Positions 8,831 to 14,649 of a stretch of DNA of 25,724 nucleotides are shown piece after piece. Where the stretch lies: positions 1-25,724 of the IMG/VR virus record IMGVR_UViG_3300048839_000755. One strand, 5' to 3'. Positions within the stretch are counted from its first letter, which is position 1; each line of letters starts with the position of its first letter. The translations under genes and the position numbers were made by a program. Under the pieces are notes generated by a model. The model made no database searches. It saw only the letters and a program-made list of their open reading frames with translations, and was not told the DNA's origin. Source of the DNA: a virus.

Positions 8831-9561
8831 AGGAGTTCCTTTCGCCACTTGAAACCGTAGATACGCTTCTTATGACCATCGCAAACGGAATAGATGTTCT
8901 GCCACTTATACGACGAGTATTTTTCAACAATATCGCGGACGCTCTCGAATGTCTCAATTACGTTGTCGTTTTCGTCGCATTTGTGGAAGCGATAGCGGCG
9001 TTTCGACAATGATACTTTTGCTGCCATTTCCGAACGTTTAGTGTCGTCTTCCCACACCTTCGACGAGCTTTTTCCGATTTTACGTTTCCATTCCGGTCCG
9101 TAACGACCAGCAGCATGTCGGAGTTTCGCGTCGGCTGACATGCTCTGTTTCATTTCACTGGTCCATTTGTTACCATGGTTCGGGTTCCGATATCCGCTGT
9201 TCGACTTCGACATTAAGGCACGAGTTTCGTCACTAGTGACCATTTTTGTCGCGCTGTCTCTACGAAGGTTGAAACCATATCTTCGGTCACACGACATCAA
9301 TTCGTCCATCCACCACAATTCACGTTCCGACGCGATGCTTTCAGCATCGAAATCGAATTCCTCTAACACTCGAAATTCAAATGTGTCGATTCCGTGTTTT
9401 TGCGCAGCGTTCCACATGTGACGGTTCGTGTCCTTCATGCGTTCGGTACGTTTGAGCGCCCAGCGGTGGTTCGCGAAACGCTGCGCCGGATTCACCGTTT
9501 TGCCGACGTAAACCTTTCCATTAGCCGAGCACGTAACAGCGTATATGTAACCCTTGGTCAT
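8827..9561 (-). CDS. GIY-YIG homing endonuclease with NUMOD modules, inserted in the polymerase gene
   Basis: This 244-aa protein has a GIY-YIG nuclease domain (1-95): GYIYAVT (4-10), VYVGKT (17-22), catalytic Arg in AQRFANHR (R28) and metal-binding Glu in SERELWWMDEL (about 79-88). Then follow a NUMOD3 motif (RNPNHGNKWTSEMKQSMS, about 125-142) and a C-terminal NUMOD1-like domain (ETFESVRDIVEKY to GFKWRKE, about 190-242). This is the I-TevI-like architecture of phage homing enzymes. The gene is AT-richer than its surroundings (line 9001-9060: 26 of 60 are G/C). It starts inside the palm fragment stop (ATGA, 9561-9558) and ends inside the thumb fragment start (GTGA), so it splits the polymerase. 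Confidence 0.93.
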   Translation of the reverse strand: MTKGYIYAVTCSANGKVYVGKTVNPAQRFANHRWALKRTERMKDTNRHMWNAAQKHGIDTFEFRVLEEFDFDAESIASERELWWMDELMSCDRRYGFNLRRDSATKMVTSDETRALMSKSNSGYRNPNHGNKWTSEMKQSMSADAKLRHAAGRYGPEWKRKIGKSSSKVWEDDTKRSEMAAKVSLSKRRYRFHKCDENDNVIETFESVRDIVEKYSSYKWQNIYSVCDGHKKRIYGFKWRKELL

Positions 9562-11012
9562 TCCAGCACCGCAATGTAACTGTTCACGTCTCGCTGAAAG
9601 AATGCGGAATAATTCTCAGTTTCCAGTTCCAGTCGTGTAAGTGTTTCCCACCATTCGCAGACAGCATCTACGTGCGGAAGCCATTCCCGGTCAACGATGT
9701 ATTCGAGCCCGTCTGTGTTCACCTGTATCATTTGCAAAGTCGGTGTTCGCATCAATTGTTCGACGAGCATACAGAGAAGAAGTTGACCGTTCACGGTGAT
9801 TGCCATGGTATATTGCGGGTCGTAAAATGGGCTGTATTTGTTGTTCGAGTCCCCATAGACACCGTTGAGGGCCAACTTGAGCATGGCATTCTCCGGGGTG
9901 CCTTTCGGGTAAGATCGGCGCATGTCATAGACCTGTTTGTAAACGTCGCAAAAAGTTTCGGAGAGGTGGTCTGGGTAGAAACGGTTCGAAATCGCCAAGT
10001 TTGGATAGTATGATGCTACATCGCGCCCCTGTACTTGTCGAGTAGAATCTGAACGCCACACCGAATTCTCTACGGCCCCATGAATTCCCCCCGTGCCGAA
10101 GTGGAAAGTAAACCCGTCGATCGTCGCCGACACGTCCTTGAACACGCCCTTCGTGTCGACCGTTTCGGACAGGCTGTCGTCGATCATCTGACGGGTCAGG
10201 ACTTGCTCGCGAAGCCACAGTTCGATCCGCTGAAACTCCGGGTGCTGGAAGATCACACGGGTGCTGATGATGTCGTCGATCCGGATCTGCTCGCGCTTGG
10301 TCTGTCGCGGCTGACGACGCCCGCTGTCGCGCGTGTAACAGGGAGTCCCGTTTCGTTCCAGTTCACGCTCGAAGAACTTCTTGCCGATCTTCGTGTCGTT
10401 CATGTTCAGGATGTCGCCCATGTCGGGGTATTTCTGCGCGAGCTCGTCGCGGAAGTGGATCGCCGGCAAGGACGCGACATAGAACCGGAACGTCTCCGAC
10501 ACGTCATGGGCCATGTAAGTGACGATTTCGTCCTTCTGGGCGCTCGTCGTCGGTTGATCGGGCGGGTACGGCAGGTCGACGACCGATCCGGACCGCATGT
10601 TGATTTCCAGTTTCTTCAACGATGTGGACCTGGCACGATTGTCGAAGTGGTGGATCTTGAACAGATCGCCTTGGGTCACGAACCGATCGGACGGCCAGAT
10701 GACATGCGCCCACCGATCCTGCGACGTGATGATTTCGGTTCCCTTGCGGTGCGCGTCATAGGCCGTGAACGATCCCGCCTGCATGAGAAATTGCAGCACC
10801 GGCCAGTCGAAATGCTCGTTGTTGAACCCGAACATTCGCGCTCCGTTGTCTCGCAGCCACCCGAGATGCGACAGAAGCGCCGCCGACTGATCGACACGAT
10901 CCGAGACCTCGTAGATATAGCGCGTTCGCGTCGCGGCATGGGTCAGGTCGATGCAGAACAGATCAAGATACGTCTCGATGTCGTATATCCAGTCTGATTG
11001 GGGGATGTTCAC
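9558..11012 (-). CDS. Family B DNA polymerase, N-terminal (3'-5' exonuclease + palm) fragment of a split gene
   Basis: This 484-aa product carries all proofreading and catalytic motifs: Exo I DIETY (D11, E13), Exo II NNEHFDWP (D69), Exo III YMAHD (D170), motif A DVASYYPNL (D331), motif B KLALNGVYG (K379-G387) and motif C NTDG (D434). It stops after the strand RDVNSYIAVLE, exactly where the palm should lead into the thumb, and the thumb is encoded after the intervening endonuclease gene. No protein-priming insertion was recognised, so primers probably come from the PrimPol. The start is GTG at 11012 with GGAGG 9 nt upstream, just after a repeated hairpin. The motif C form NTDG, instead of DTDS, keeps the key second Asp. 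Confidence 0.92.
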   Translation of the reverse strand: MNIPQSDWIYDIETYLDLFCIDLTHAATRTRYIYEVSDRVDQSAALLSHLGWLRDNGARMFGFNNEHFDWPVLQFLMQAGSFTAYDAHRKGTEIITSQDRWAHVIWPSDRFVTQGDLFKIHHFDNRARSTSLKKLEINMRSGSVVDLPYPPDQPTTSAQKDEIVTYMAHDVSETFRFYVASLPAIHFRDELAQKYPDMGDILNMNDTKIGKKFFERELERNGTPCYTRDSGRRQPRQTKREQIRIDDIISTRVIFQHPEFQRIELWLREQVLTRQMIDDSLSETVDTKGVFKDVSATIDGFTFHFGTGGIHGAVENSVWRSDSTRQVQGRDVASYYPNLAISNRFYPDHLSETFCDVYKQVYDMRRSYPKGTPENAMLKLALNGVYGDSNNKYSPFYDPQYTMAITVNGQLLLCMLVEQLMRTPTLQMIQVNTDGLEYIVDREWLPHVDAVCEWWETLTRLELETENYSAFFQRDVNSYIAVLE

Positions 11013-11026
11013 GGTGTCGGTCCTCC

Positions 11027-11057
11027 GAGTATCGAGCGGGCCACCGAAGCAGCCCGC
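11027..11057 (-). repeat. UUCG-tetraloop hairpin, copy 1 (between SSB-like and polymerase genes)
   Basis: In leftward RNA, 11057-11036 folds as a 9-bp stem (six GC pairs, two G-U wobbles, a closing C-G) capped by a UUCG loop. The two wobbles are C-A mismatches on the other strand, so the full stem forms only in leftward transcripts. The 31-nt element is 30/31 identical to 13749-13779. It starts 11 nt after the SSB-like stop codon and ends just before the polymerase ribosome site. No U-run follows, so a classic intrinsic terminator is unlikely; 3'-end protection or RNA processing is more plausible. Confidence 0.8.
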
Positions 11058-11068
11058 ACGTGTGGCTA

Positions 11069-11917
11069 TTACTGACCAGTGCCCGGCAGCGGCGGCAGAC
11101 CCGGCGCCGGAGCGGCAGCAGGAACCGGACCGGCCAGCACGGCGGTATGCGGCGCGGGCGGGCTACCAACGGGTAGGGATGCAGTCCCAGGCGCAGCGGG
11201 CAGCGCCGTCGGTGCGGGAGCAGGAGCCGTCGGGAGCGGGGCCGGAGCACCGCCCACGGGGAGCGGGGCCGGAGCACCGCCGAACGCCCCCGCCGCTCCG
11301 TTTCCCGCGCCGACCGGGCGCGCACCGGGCGGCAGTGCCACGTTCGCACCGGTCGTGCCGCCGAACGCCGCTTCCGGATCGCCGCCGCCACGGATTTCAT
11401 CGCCTTCGGCCATGAGACGGATCATCGACCCGTTCAGGTAAATACCAGCACTGTCGCCCGGCTGACCATTCGGAGCGATGCTGCCGGCGACCTGAACGTA
11501 GAAGCCGCGCTTGATTGCCTCGGCAGAGATGTCTTCGTTCGACGGGCCGTAGGTGTTCGGCGCGAATTGCGACGAGAACCAGAAGACGAAATGACCACGG
11601 GTGTGCTCGTTGACGACACCCTTGCTGTTCGGTTTGTCGCCGTCGCTGATCTTCATCGAGAAGTCGTCGAACGTCGAGAACCAGTTCGTCATCCGGGTCA
11701 GCGCGTTCTGATCGGCGGCGAGCACCTGACCGAGCCACGGGTAGAACTGTTCGGTCAGAAGCGCCCATGCCGCCTGTTTCTCAACGGCAACGCCGAATTC
11801 GAAACGCTGTTTGTCCTCGGGGATCGGTCGGTTGTCGTTGTCTTTGGTCCGCTTGTTGATCACATCGCCGGCGACAAAGCGGCCGATCGGTGTGAAAAAG
11901 TCGAGTCGTTGTGTCAT
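11069..11917 (-). CDS. Probable ssDNA-binding protein (DUF2815-like) with long Pro/Ala-rich tail
   Basis: The N-terminal 190 residues resemble DUF2815 phage proteins: a start like RLDFFTPIGRFVAGD, a central EKQAAWALLTEQFYPW helix and a beta-rich GHFVFWFSSQFAP and GFYVQVAGSIAPNG region. DUF2815 proteins are regarded as phage single-stranded DNA-binding proteins, often next to DUF2800 nucleases and a polymerase, as here. The last 90 residues are a low-complexity Gly/Ala/Pro tail, with DNA repeats at 11232-11254 and 11259-11281; it could be a flexible partner-binding linker. It lacks the acidic tip typical of bacterial SSB. The ATG at 11917 has CAGGAGAA with a 7-nt spacer. Assignment is from remembered family features. 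Confidence 0.72.
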   Translation of the reverse strand: MTQRLDFFTPIGRFVAGDVINKRTKDNDNRPIPEDKQRFEFGVAVEKQAAWALLTEQFYPWLGQVLAADQNALTRMTNWFSTFDDFSMKISDGDKPNSKGVVNEHTRGHFVFWFSSQFAPNTYGPSNEDISAEAIKRGFYVQVAGSIAPNGQPGDSAGIYLNGSMIRLMAEGDEIRGGGDPEAAFGGTTGANVALPPGARPVGAGNGAAGAFGGAPAPLPVGGAPAPLPTAPAPAPTALPAAPGTASLPVGSPPAPHTAVLAGPVPAAAPAPGLPPLPGTGQ

Positions 11918-11943
11918 GTCTTGGTTCTCCTGTTTGTTGTCGG

Positions 11944-12204
11944 TTACATGCCGAGGGCTTCGCGATACATCTCAAGTACCGCTTCTTCCTCGGCGATGTC
12001 GTCGCGGTTGCGCTTGCGAAGCGCCACCACCTTGCGTATCACCTTGGTATCGTAGCCACGCCCCTTGGCCTCTGCCATCACCTCTTTCTGCTGGTCGGCA
12101 ATGTCCTTCTTCTCGACTTCGAGCCGTTCGAAACGCTCGATGAACTGGCGCAACTCGTCGGCGGTCACGCGGTAGCTGTCGGGTTCGACGCTGGGAAGTT
12201 CCAT
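11944..12204 (-). CDS. DUF2312/GapR-like DNA-binding protein
   Basis: This 86-aa protein is a clear DUF2312 (GapR) relative: YRVTADELRQFIERFERLE, then a coiled-coil EVEKKDIADQQKEVMAEAKG, then GYDTKVIRKVVALRK and EEEAVLEMYREALG. Chromosomal GapR in Caulobacter encircles overtwisted AT-rich DNA ahead of replication forks and helps topoisomerases, and phage copies are frequent in alphaproteobacterial viruses. The start is the ATG at 12204 rather than 12210: the AGGAGG at 12216-12211 touches the first ATG but sits 7 nt from the second. Its place among replication genes fits a role in relieving supercoils on phage DNA or acting on host DNA. Confidence 0.93.
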   Translation of the reverse strand: MELPSVEPDSYRVTADELRQFIERFERLEVEKKDIADQQKEVMAEAKGRGYDTKVIRKVVALRKRNRDDIAEEEAVLEMYREALGM

Positions 12205-12221
12205 CTGCATCCCTCCTACGA

Positions 12222-12422
12222 TTACGGCCGGTGGCCCTTGAACAGTCTCGGTTTGAGGCCGACCCGCACATGGTGTGGGCGGGGCGGGGTTCCACGGTTG
12301 GCGTGCGGTGCGAGATAACGTTCCCGCATCGCTCGGTTCTGTTCGACGGAGATTTCCAGATCCGCGTCGGGATGATCCGACACGATGCCGATCGCGTCGA
12401 GCAGTTTACGGGCAGTGTTCAT
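12222..12422 (-). CDS. Hypothetical phage protein (66 aa)
   Basis: Unrecognised. It starts with ATG directly after the TAA of the DUF2800 nuclease, with GGAG 8 nt upstream. The N-terminus (TARKLLDAIGIVSDHPDADL) looks helical and acidic. The C-terminal third is basic and Pro/Arg/His-rich (PHANRGTPPRPHHVRVGLK), possibly nucleic-acid binding. It lies between the nuclease and GapR genes in the leftward operon. Confidence 0.65.
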   Translation of the reverse strand: MNTARKLLDAIGIVSDHPDADLEISVEQNRAMRERYLAPHANRGTPPRPHHVRVGLKPRLFKGHRP

Positions 12423-13502
12423 TTACTGGTCTCCGAATCGGCTGGCGACTTCATGCGGCGCCAGCTTCCGCAGTTTCGGCGCAGTCGACGGTGTTTCCGT
12501 CAGCACCTTCACCAGATCGACATCGGCACCTCGCCGTTCGAGTTCCGCCGGTGTGACTATCTTGTGCTCTGCCGCATCGACACCGGTCAGCATCATCACA
12601 GTGTCAGCGTCGAGCCCGGCCCTGAACCGGCGCTTTCCTTGCCCTGGCTCGCGCGCGTAACCGGGAACACGTTCGCCCCGTTTCATACGCGCAGTCGCTT
12701 CAGCACGAACCCCATCTGCGTAGCCTCTGACGAGCGATTCGGCAAGGGAAATGAAGTCCAGTTGCGCGGCCAGTTCATCCGCCGTCATGGTTCGCTGTTC
12801 CGCGTGGTGCATCGTGCGGACCGCATCGGCGACGGCATGGGCCGCTGACGGGCAAGTTGCGATTGCGTCACACCGACGACAATGCGCGCCTGGCGTTGTC
12901 GTGGCGTTTTCGGACTGGCACCGCTCGCCGGCGGCGATAATATCGTCAGCGCGACGGTTCAGTTCGTCGACAGTGAGTCGCCACGTCCGATGAACGCCAC
13001 CAGGGGTGAACGCCCGCGGCTGATATATCCCGAGACGGACCGTCTTAATCGCGGACGGACCAATACTGCGAAGCACACCCGCCGCATAAATTGTAATCTG
13101 CGGCGTCGTGACATCCACGGGGTCGAACCCGTATTTCAAATCGTCGACACGAATTTCGTTGCCGACTAAGGACACGAGGTCGGCGGTTCCGCCGATCCGG
13201 CTGGTCAGTTCGGACCGATATTCTGCGATCTGGTGCTCCGCACAATAGCCGCGCGCCATGCGGACGTAGCCCTCGATGTGCCGCACCATGTCGGCGTCAA
13301 CGACCCATCCGTTTTCATGCGATTCGCCGAGCATCGCAGCGGGTTCGACACTTTCGTTGATTGCCAACTCGGCCACCCACGCCGCGCACGTACCCTCGCG
13401 TGCTTCATCGGTTTCAGGTTGTTCCGGCACACGTTGCCACATGCGCGGCGCGGCGGCGCACTTGGTCCATATCGAGGATGCTGATGGTCTGAGGAATATC
13501 AC
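12423..13502 (-). CDS. DUF2800 PD-(D/E)XK nuclease (RecB/Cas4-like) with Fe-S cysteines
   Basis: This 359-aa protein is a phage DUF2800 nuclease. The opening RPSASSIWTKCAAAPRMW and the motif GGTADLV (D108), followed by IRVDDLKYG (D120/D121, K123), form the PD-(D/E)XK core. C15 together with C208, C211 and C217 matches the one-plus-three cysteine pattern that binds a 4Fe-4S cluster in Cas4 and AddB nucleases. It probably processes DNA ends for recombination or replication. The start is the GTG at 13502, overlapping the previous stop (GTGA) with GGAGAGG 8 nt upstream; the frame is open to 13607 but that part overlaps the upstream gene. It usually travels with DUF2815, as here. Confidence 0.88.
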   Translation of the reverse strand: MIFLRPSASSIWTKCAAAPRMWQRVPEQPETDEAREGTCAAWVAELAINESVEPAAMLGESHENGWVVDADMVRHIEGYVRMARGYCAEHQIAEYRSELTSRIGGTADLVSLVGNEIRVDDLKYGFDPVDVTTPQITIYAAGVLRSIGPSAIKTVRLGIYQPRAFTPGGVHRTWRLTVDELNRRADDIIAAGERCQSENATTTPGAHCRRCDAIATCPSAAHAVADAVRTMHHAEQRTMTADELAAQLDFISLAESLVRGYADGVRAEATARMKRGERVPGYAREPGQGKRRFRAGLDADTVMMLTGVDAAEHKIVTPAELERRGADVDLVKVLTETPSTAPKLRKLAPHEVASRFGDQ

Positions 13503-13744
13503 AGTTTTCGCCTCTCCACATATTCGATCAGTGCTGCGGTCGTTCGCTCGCCGGGAACGATACCGGCACATGTCAACACCTCGTGACCGTCGCGTGACCG
13601 CGACCATTCAGCGAGATTTTCGACGGTGCATCCGTTACGTCCACGGATTGTGTCGGAAAGCATTGCGAGCACGGAACTGGCCCACATTTTTCTCATGCGT
13701 TCTGCCTGTTCGGCGTCGACTGCGCGTTTTTCACTTGTGCTCAT
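13499..13744 (-). CDS. Hypothetical phage protein (81 aa)
   Basis: Unrecognised. The ATG at 13744 gives 81 residues; the frame is open upstream, but that part would run through the conserved hairpin and into the neighbouring gene. It has no clear Shine-Dalgarno: the 14 nt upstream are the end of the hairpin element, unlike hairpin copy 1, which is followed by GGAGG. The product is mixed charged and helical (DAEQAERMRKMWASSVLAML, then TTAALIEYVERRKL). It is coupled by GTGA to the DUF2800 nuclease, so it may act with it. Confidence 0.65.
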   Translation of the reverse strand: MSTSEKRAVDAEQAERMRKMWASSVLAMLSDTIRGRNGCTVENLAEWSRSRDGHEVLTCAGIVPGERTTAALIEYVERRKL

Positions 13745-13748
13745 GCGT

Positions 13749-13779
13749 GAGTGTCGAGCGGGCCACCGAAGCAGCCCGC
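13749..13779 (-). repeat. UUCG-tetraloop hairpin, copy 2 (between 199-aa and 81-aa genes)
   Basis: This is the second copy of the element at 11027-11057, with 30 of 31 positions identical. The stem is 13779-13758 on the minus strand, with the same leftward-only G-U pairs and UUCG loop. It begins 9 nt after the stop of the 199-aa gene and ends 13 nt before the next ATG. The position right behind a stop codon matches copy 1. Confidence 0.8.
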
Positions 13780-13788
13780 CACGTTCCG

Positions 13789-14388
13789 TCAGTCGTCGAG
13801 ATCGCACAGATCGGCGTAGAACGCCGCCCGTGCCGACTCGTTGACTTGCAGTTCGGCGCTGACCTGTGTCGCGTCAGTCGTGCCGGCGTGTTTGCGATAC
13901 ATCGCCGAGAGCGTGGGCGATTCGAGTTTGCCCGAGCCCATCTGCTCGACGATCTTCGCGACAAGCGTATCGTAGGTGATCGGCTCGGGAGCCGATTCGG
14001 GCAACGCTGCGGCGCCGGGCAGATCCGGCACGCCAGCGGGTTCTTCCGTCGCGGCGGGCGGTTCGACATTGCCGCCACCGGCCAAGAATGCGGCCCGTGC
14101 CGCATTGGCGGCGTCCGCATGACCACGCTTTGCCCGCCACTTGCCGTCAGCGGTCGTCGACGGCGGATTGGCGTGGTATTCGGCGTTATAAGGCATTCCG
14201 TCCGCGTCCGTGTCGCCGACGGTCGGTTCCGGCGCCGGTTCGGAGAGTTCGACGGCTTTCGTGGCGGGCGCGGCGGTCGGTTCCGGTTCGACGGCTGGCG
14301 CGACGGGTGCCGGGGTCGACTCAGTGTCGAAAAAGGCGCGCATCTCGTCGACGCTTTCAAAGGTGAGGATCACTTGCGGTTTGGTCAT
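13789..14388 (-). CDS. Phage protein with DGxPxxxxxH...DGxWRxKRG motif and Ala/Pro-rich linkers (199 aa)
   Basis: This is the first gene of the leftward operon. Residues 1-23 are a short folded start (PQVILTFESVDEMRAFF), followed by an Ala/Pro/Glu-rich linker. Then comes a motif recurrent in many phage replication-region proteins: DADGMPYNAEYHANP followed by TADGKWRAKRG, usually written as DGxPWDxRIH...DGxWRxKRG. After a second linker there is an acidic helical C-terminus (TYDTLVAKIVEQMGSG, ending DLCDLDD). Function is unknown; an accessory recombination/replication factor is a guess from neighbours. The ATG at 14388 has GGAG 6 nt upstream. Confidence 0.75.
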   Translation of the reverse strand: MTKPQVILTFESVDEMRAFFDTESTPAPVAPAVEPEPTAAPATKAVELSEPAPEPTVGDTDADGMPYNAEYHANPPSTTADGKWRAKRGHADAANAARAAFLAGGGNVEPPAATEEPAGVPDLPGAAALPESAPEPITYDTLVAKIVEQMGSGKLESPTLSAMYRKHAGTTDATQVSAELQVNESARAAFYADLCDLDD

Positions 14389-14418
14389 CGGTATCTCCGT
14401 TCTCCGTTATTTTGTCGG

Positions 14419-14447
14419 TTGACGAGATAGCTAATAACGGCTAATAA
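14419..14447 (+). promoter_or_regulatory. Putative sigma70-like promoter for the rightward operon
   Basis: TTGACG (14419-14424) and TAATAA (14442-14447) are separated by 17 nt. Transcription would start near 14454, giving a leader of about 20 nt before the ATG at 14473, which has AAGGAG upstream. The -10 lies in the second of two tandem GCTAATAA repeats (14430-14437, 14440-14447). Prediction is by eye. Confidence 0.6.
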
Positions 14448-14459
14448 GTGAGTCGTCAA
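14431..14459 (-). promoter_or_regulatory. Putative sigma70-like promoter for the leftward operon
   Basis: On the minus strand TTGACG (14459-14454) is followed after 17 nt by TATTAG (14436-14431). It overlaps the rightward promoter almost completely, because the two -35 boxes are the arms of one inverted repeat (TTGACGA at 14419-14425, TCGTCAA at 14453-14459). RNA would start near 14424, about 36 nt before the ATG at 14388. Confidence 0.55.
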
Positions 14460-14472
14460 GGAGAAATTACCG

Positions 14473-14649
14473 ATGCTGAAAATTCGCGTTCTCACTAAAA
14501 ATCTCGACACTGGCGAAATTGTCGGTGACAAAATTATCGACCATATGGAGCATGGTGCCCGTGTGTGGCTCGGCAAACACTGCTATTGGGCGTTCCGGAA
14601 TAATCACGGGGTGCAGACCTGGCCGGTGACGGACGACGACGCCGAATGA
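14473..14649 (+). CDS. Small hypothetical protein, first gene of the rightward operon (58 aa)
   Basis: Unrecognised 58-aa product beginning MLKIRVLTKNLDTGEIVGDK and ending TWPVTDDDAE. It is predicted as a small beta-rich domain with aromatic residues (RVWLGKHCYWAFRNN). The ATG has AAGGAG with a 9-nt spacer, it directly follows the predicted rightward promoter, and its TGA overlaps the helicase ATG (ATGA). These signals support translation despite the short length. As the first gene of an early operon it could be a regulator or host take-over protein; this is inference. Confidence 0.75.
   Translation: MLKIRVLTKNLDTGEIVGDKIIDHMEHGARVWLGKHCYWAFRNNHGVQTWPVTDDDAE

Noticed and set aside
8827-9561. 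Intein in the DNA polymerase
   Set aside because: The polymerase frame ends with a stop codon at the seam, the insert is in another frame, and no Cys/Ser start or terminal HN motif is present.
10080-10997. Plus-strand open frame of 305 codons opposite the polymerase
   Set aside because: Antisense shadow of a gene with all PolB motifs; Arg/Val/Asp-rich composition typical of shadow frames.
11027-11057. Reading the repeated hairpins as rho-independent terminators
   Set aside because: No U-run follows in leftward RNA, and essential genes such as the polymerase lie directly downstream.
13276-14430. Plus-strand open frame of 384 codons opposite the nuclease and the 199-aa gene
   Set aside because: Runs across several minus-strand genes, the repeat hairpin and the promoter region; Arg/Cys-rich low-quality protein.
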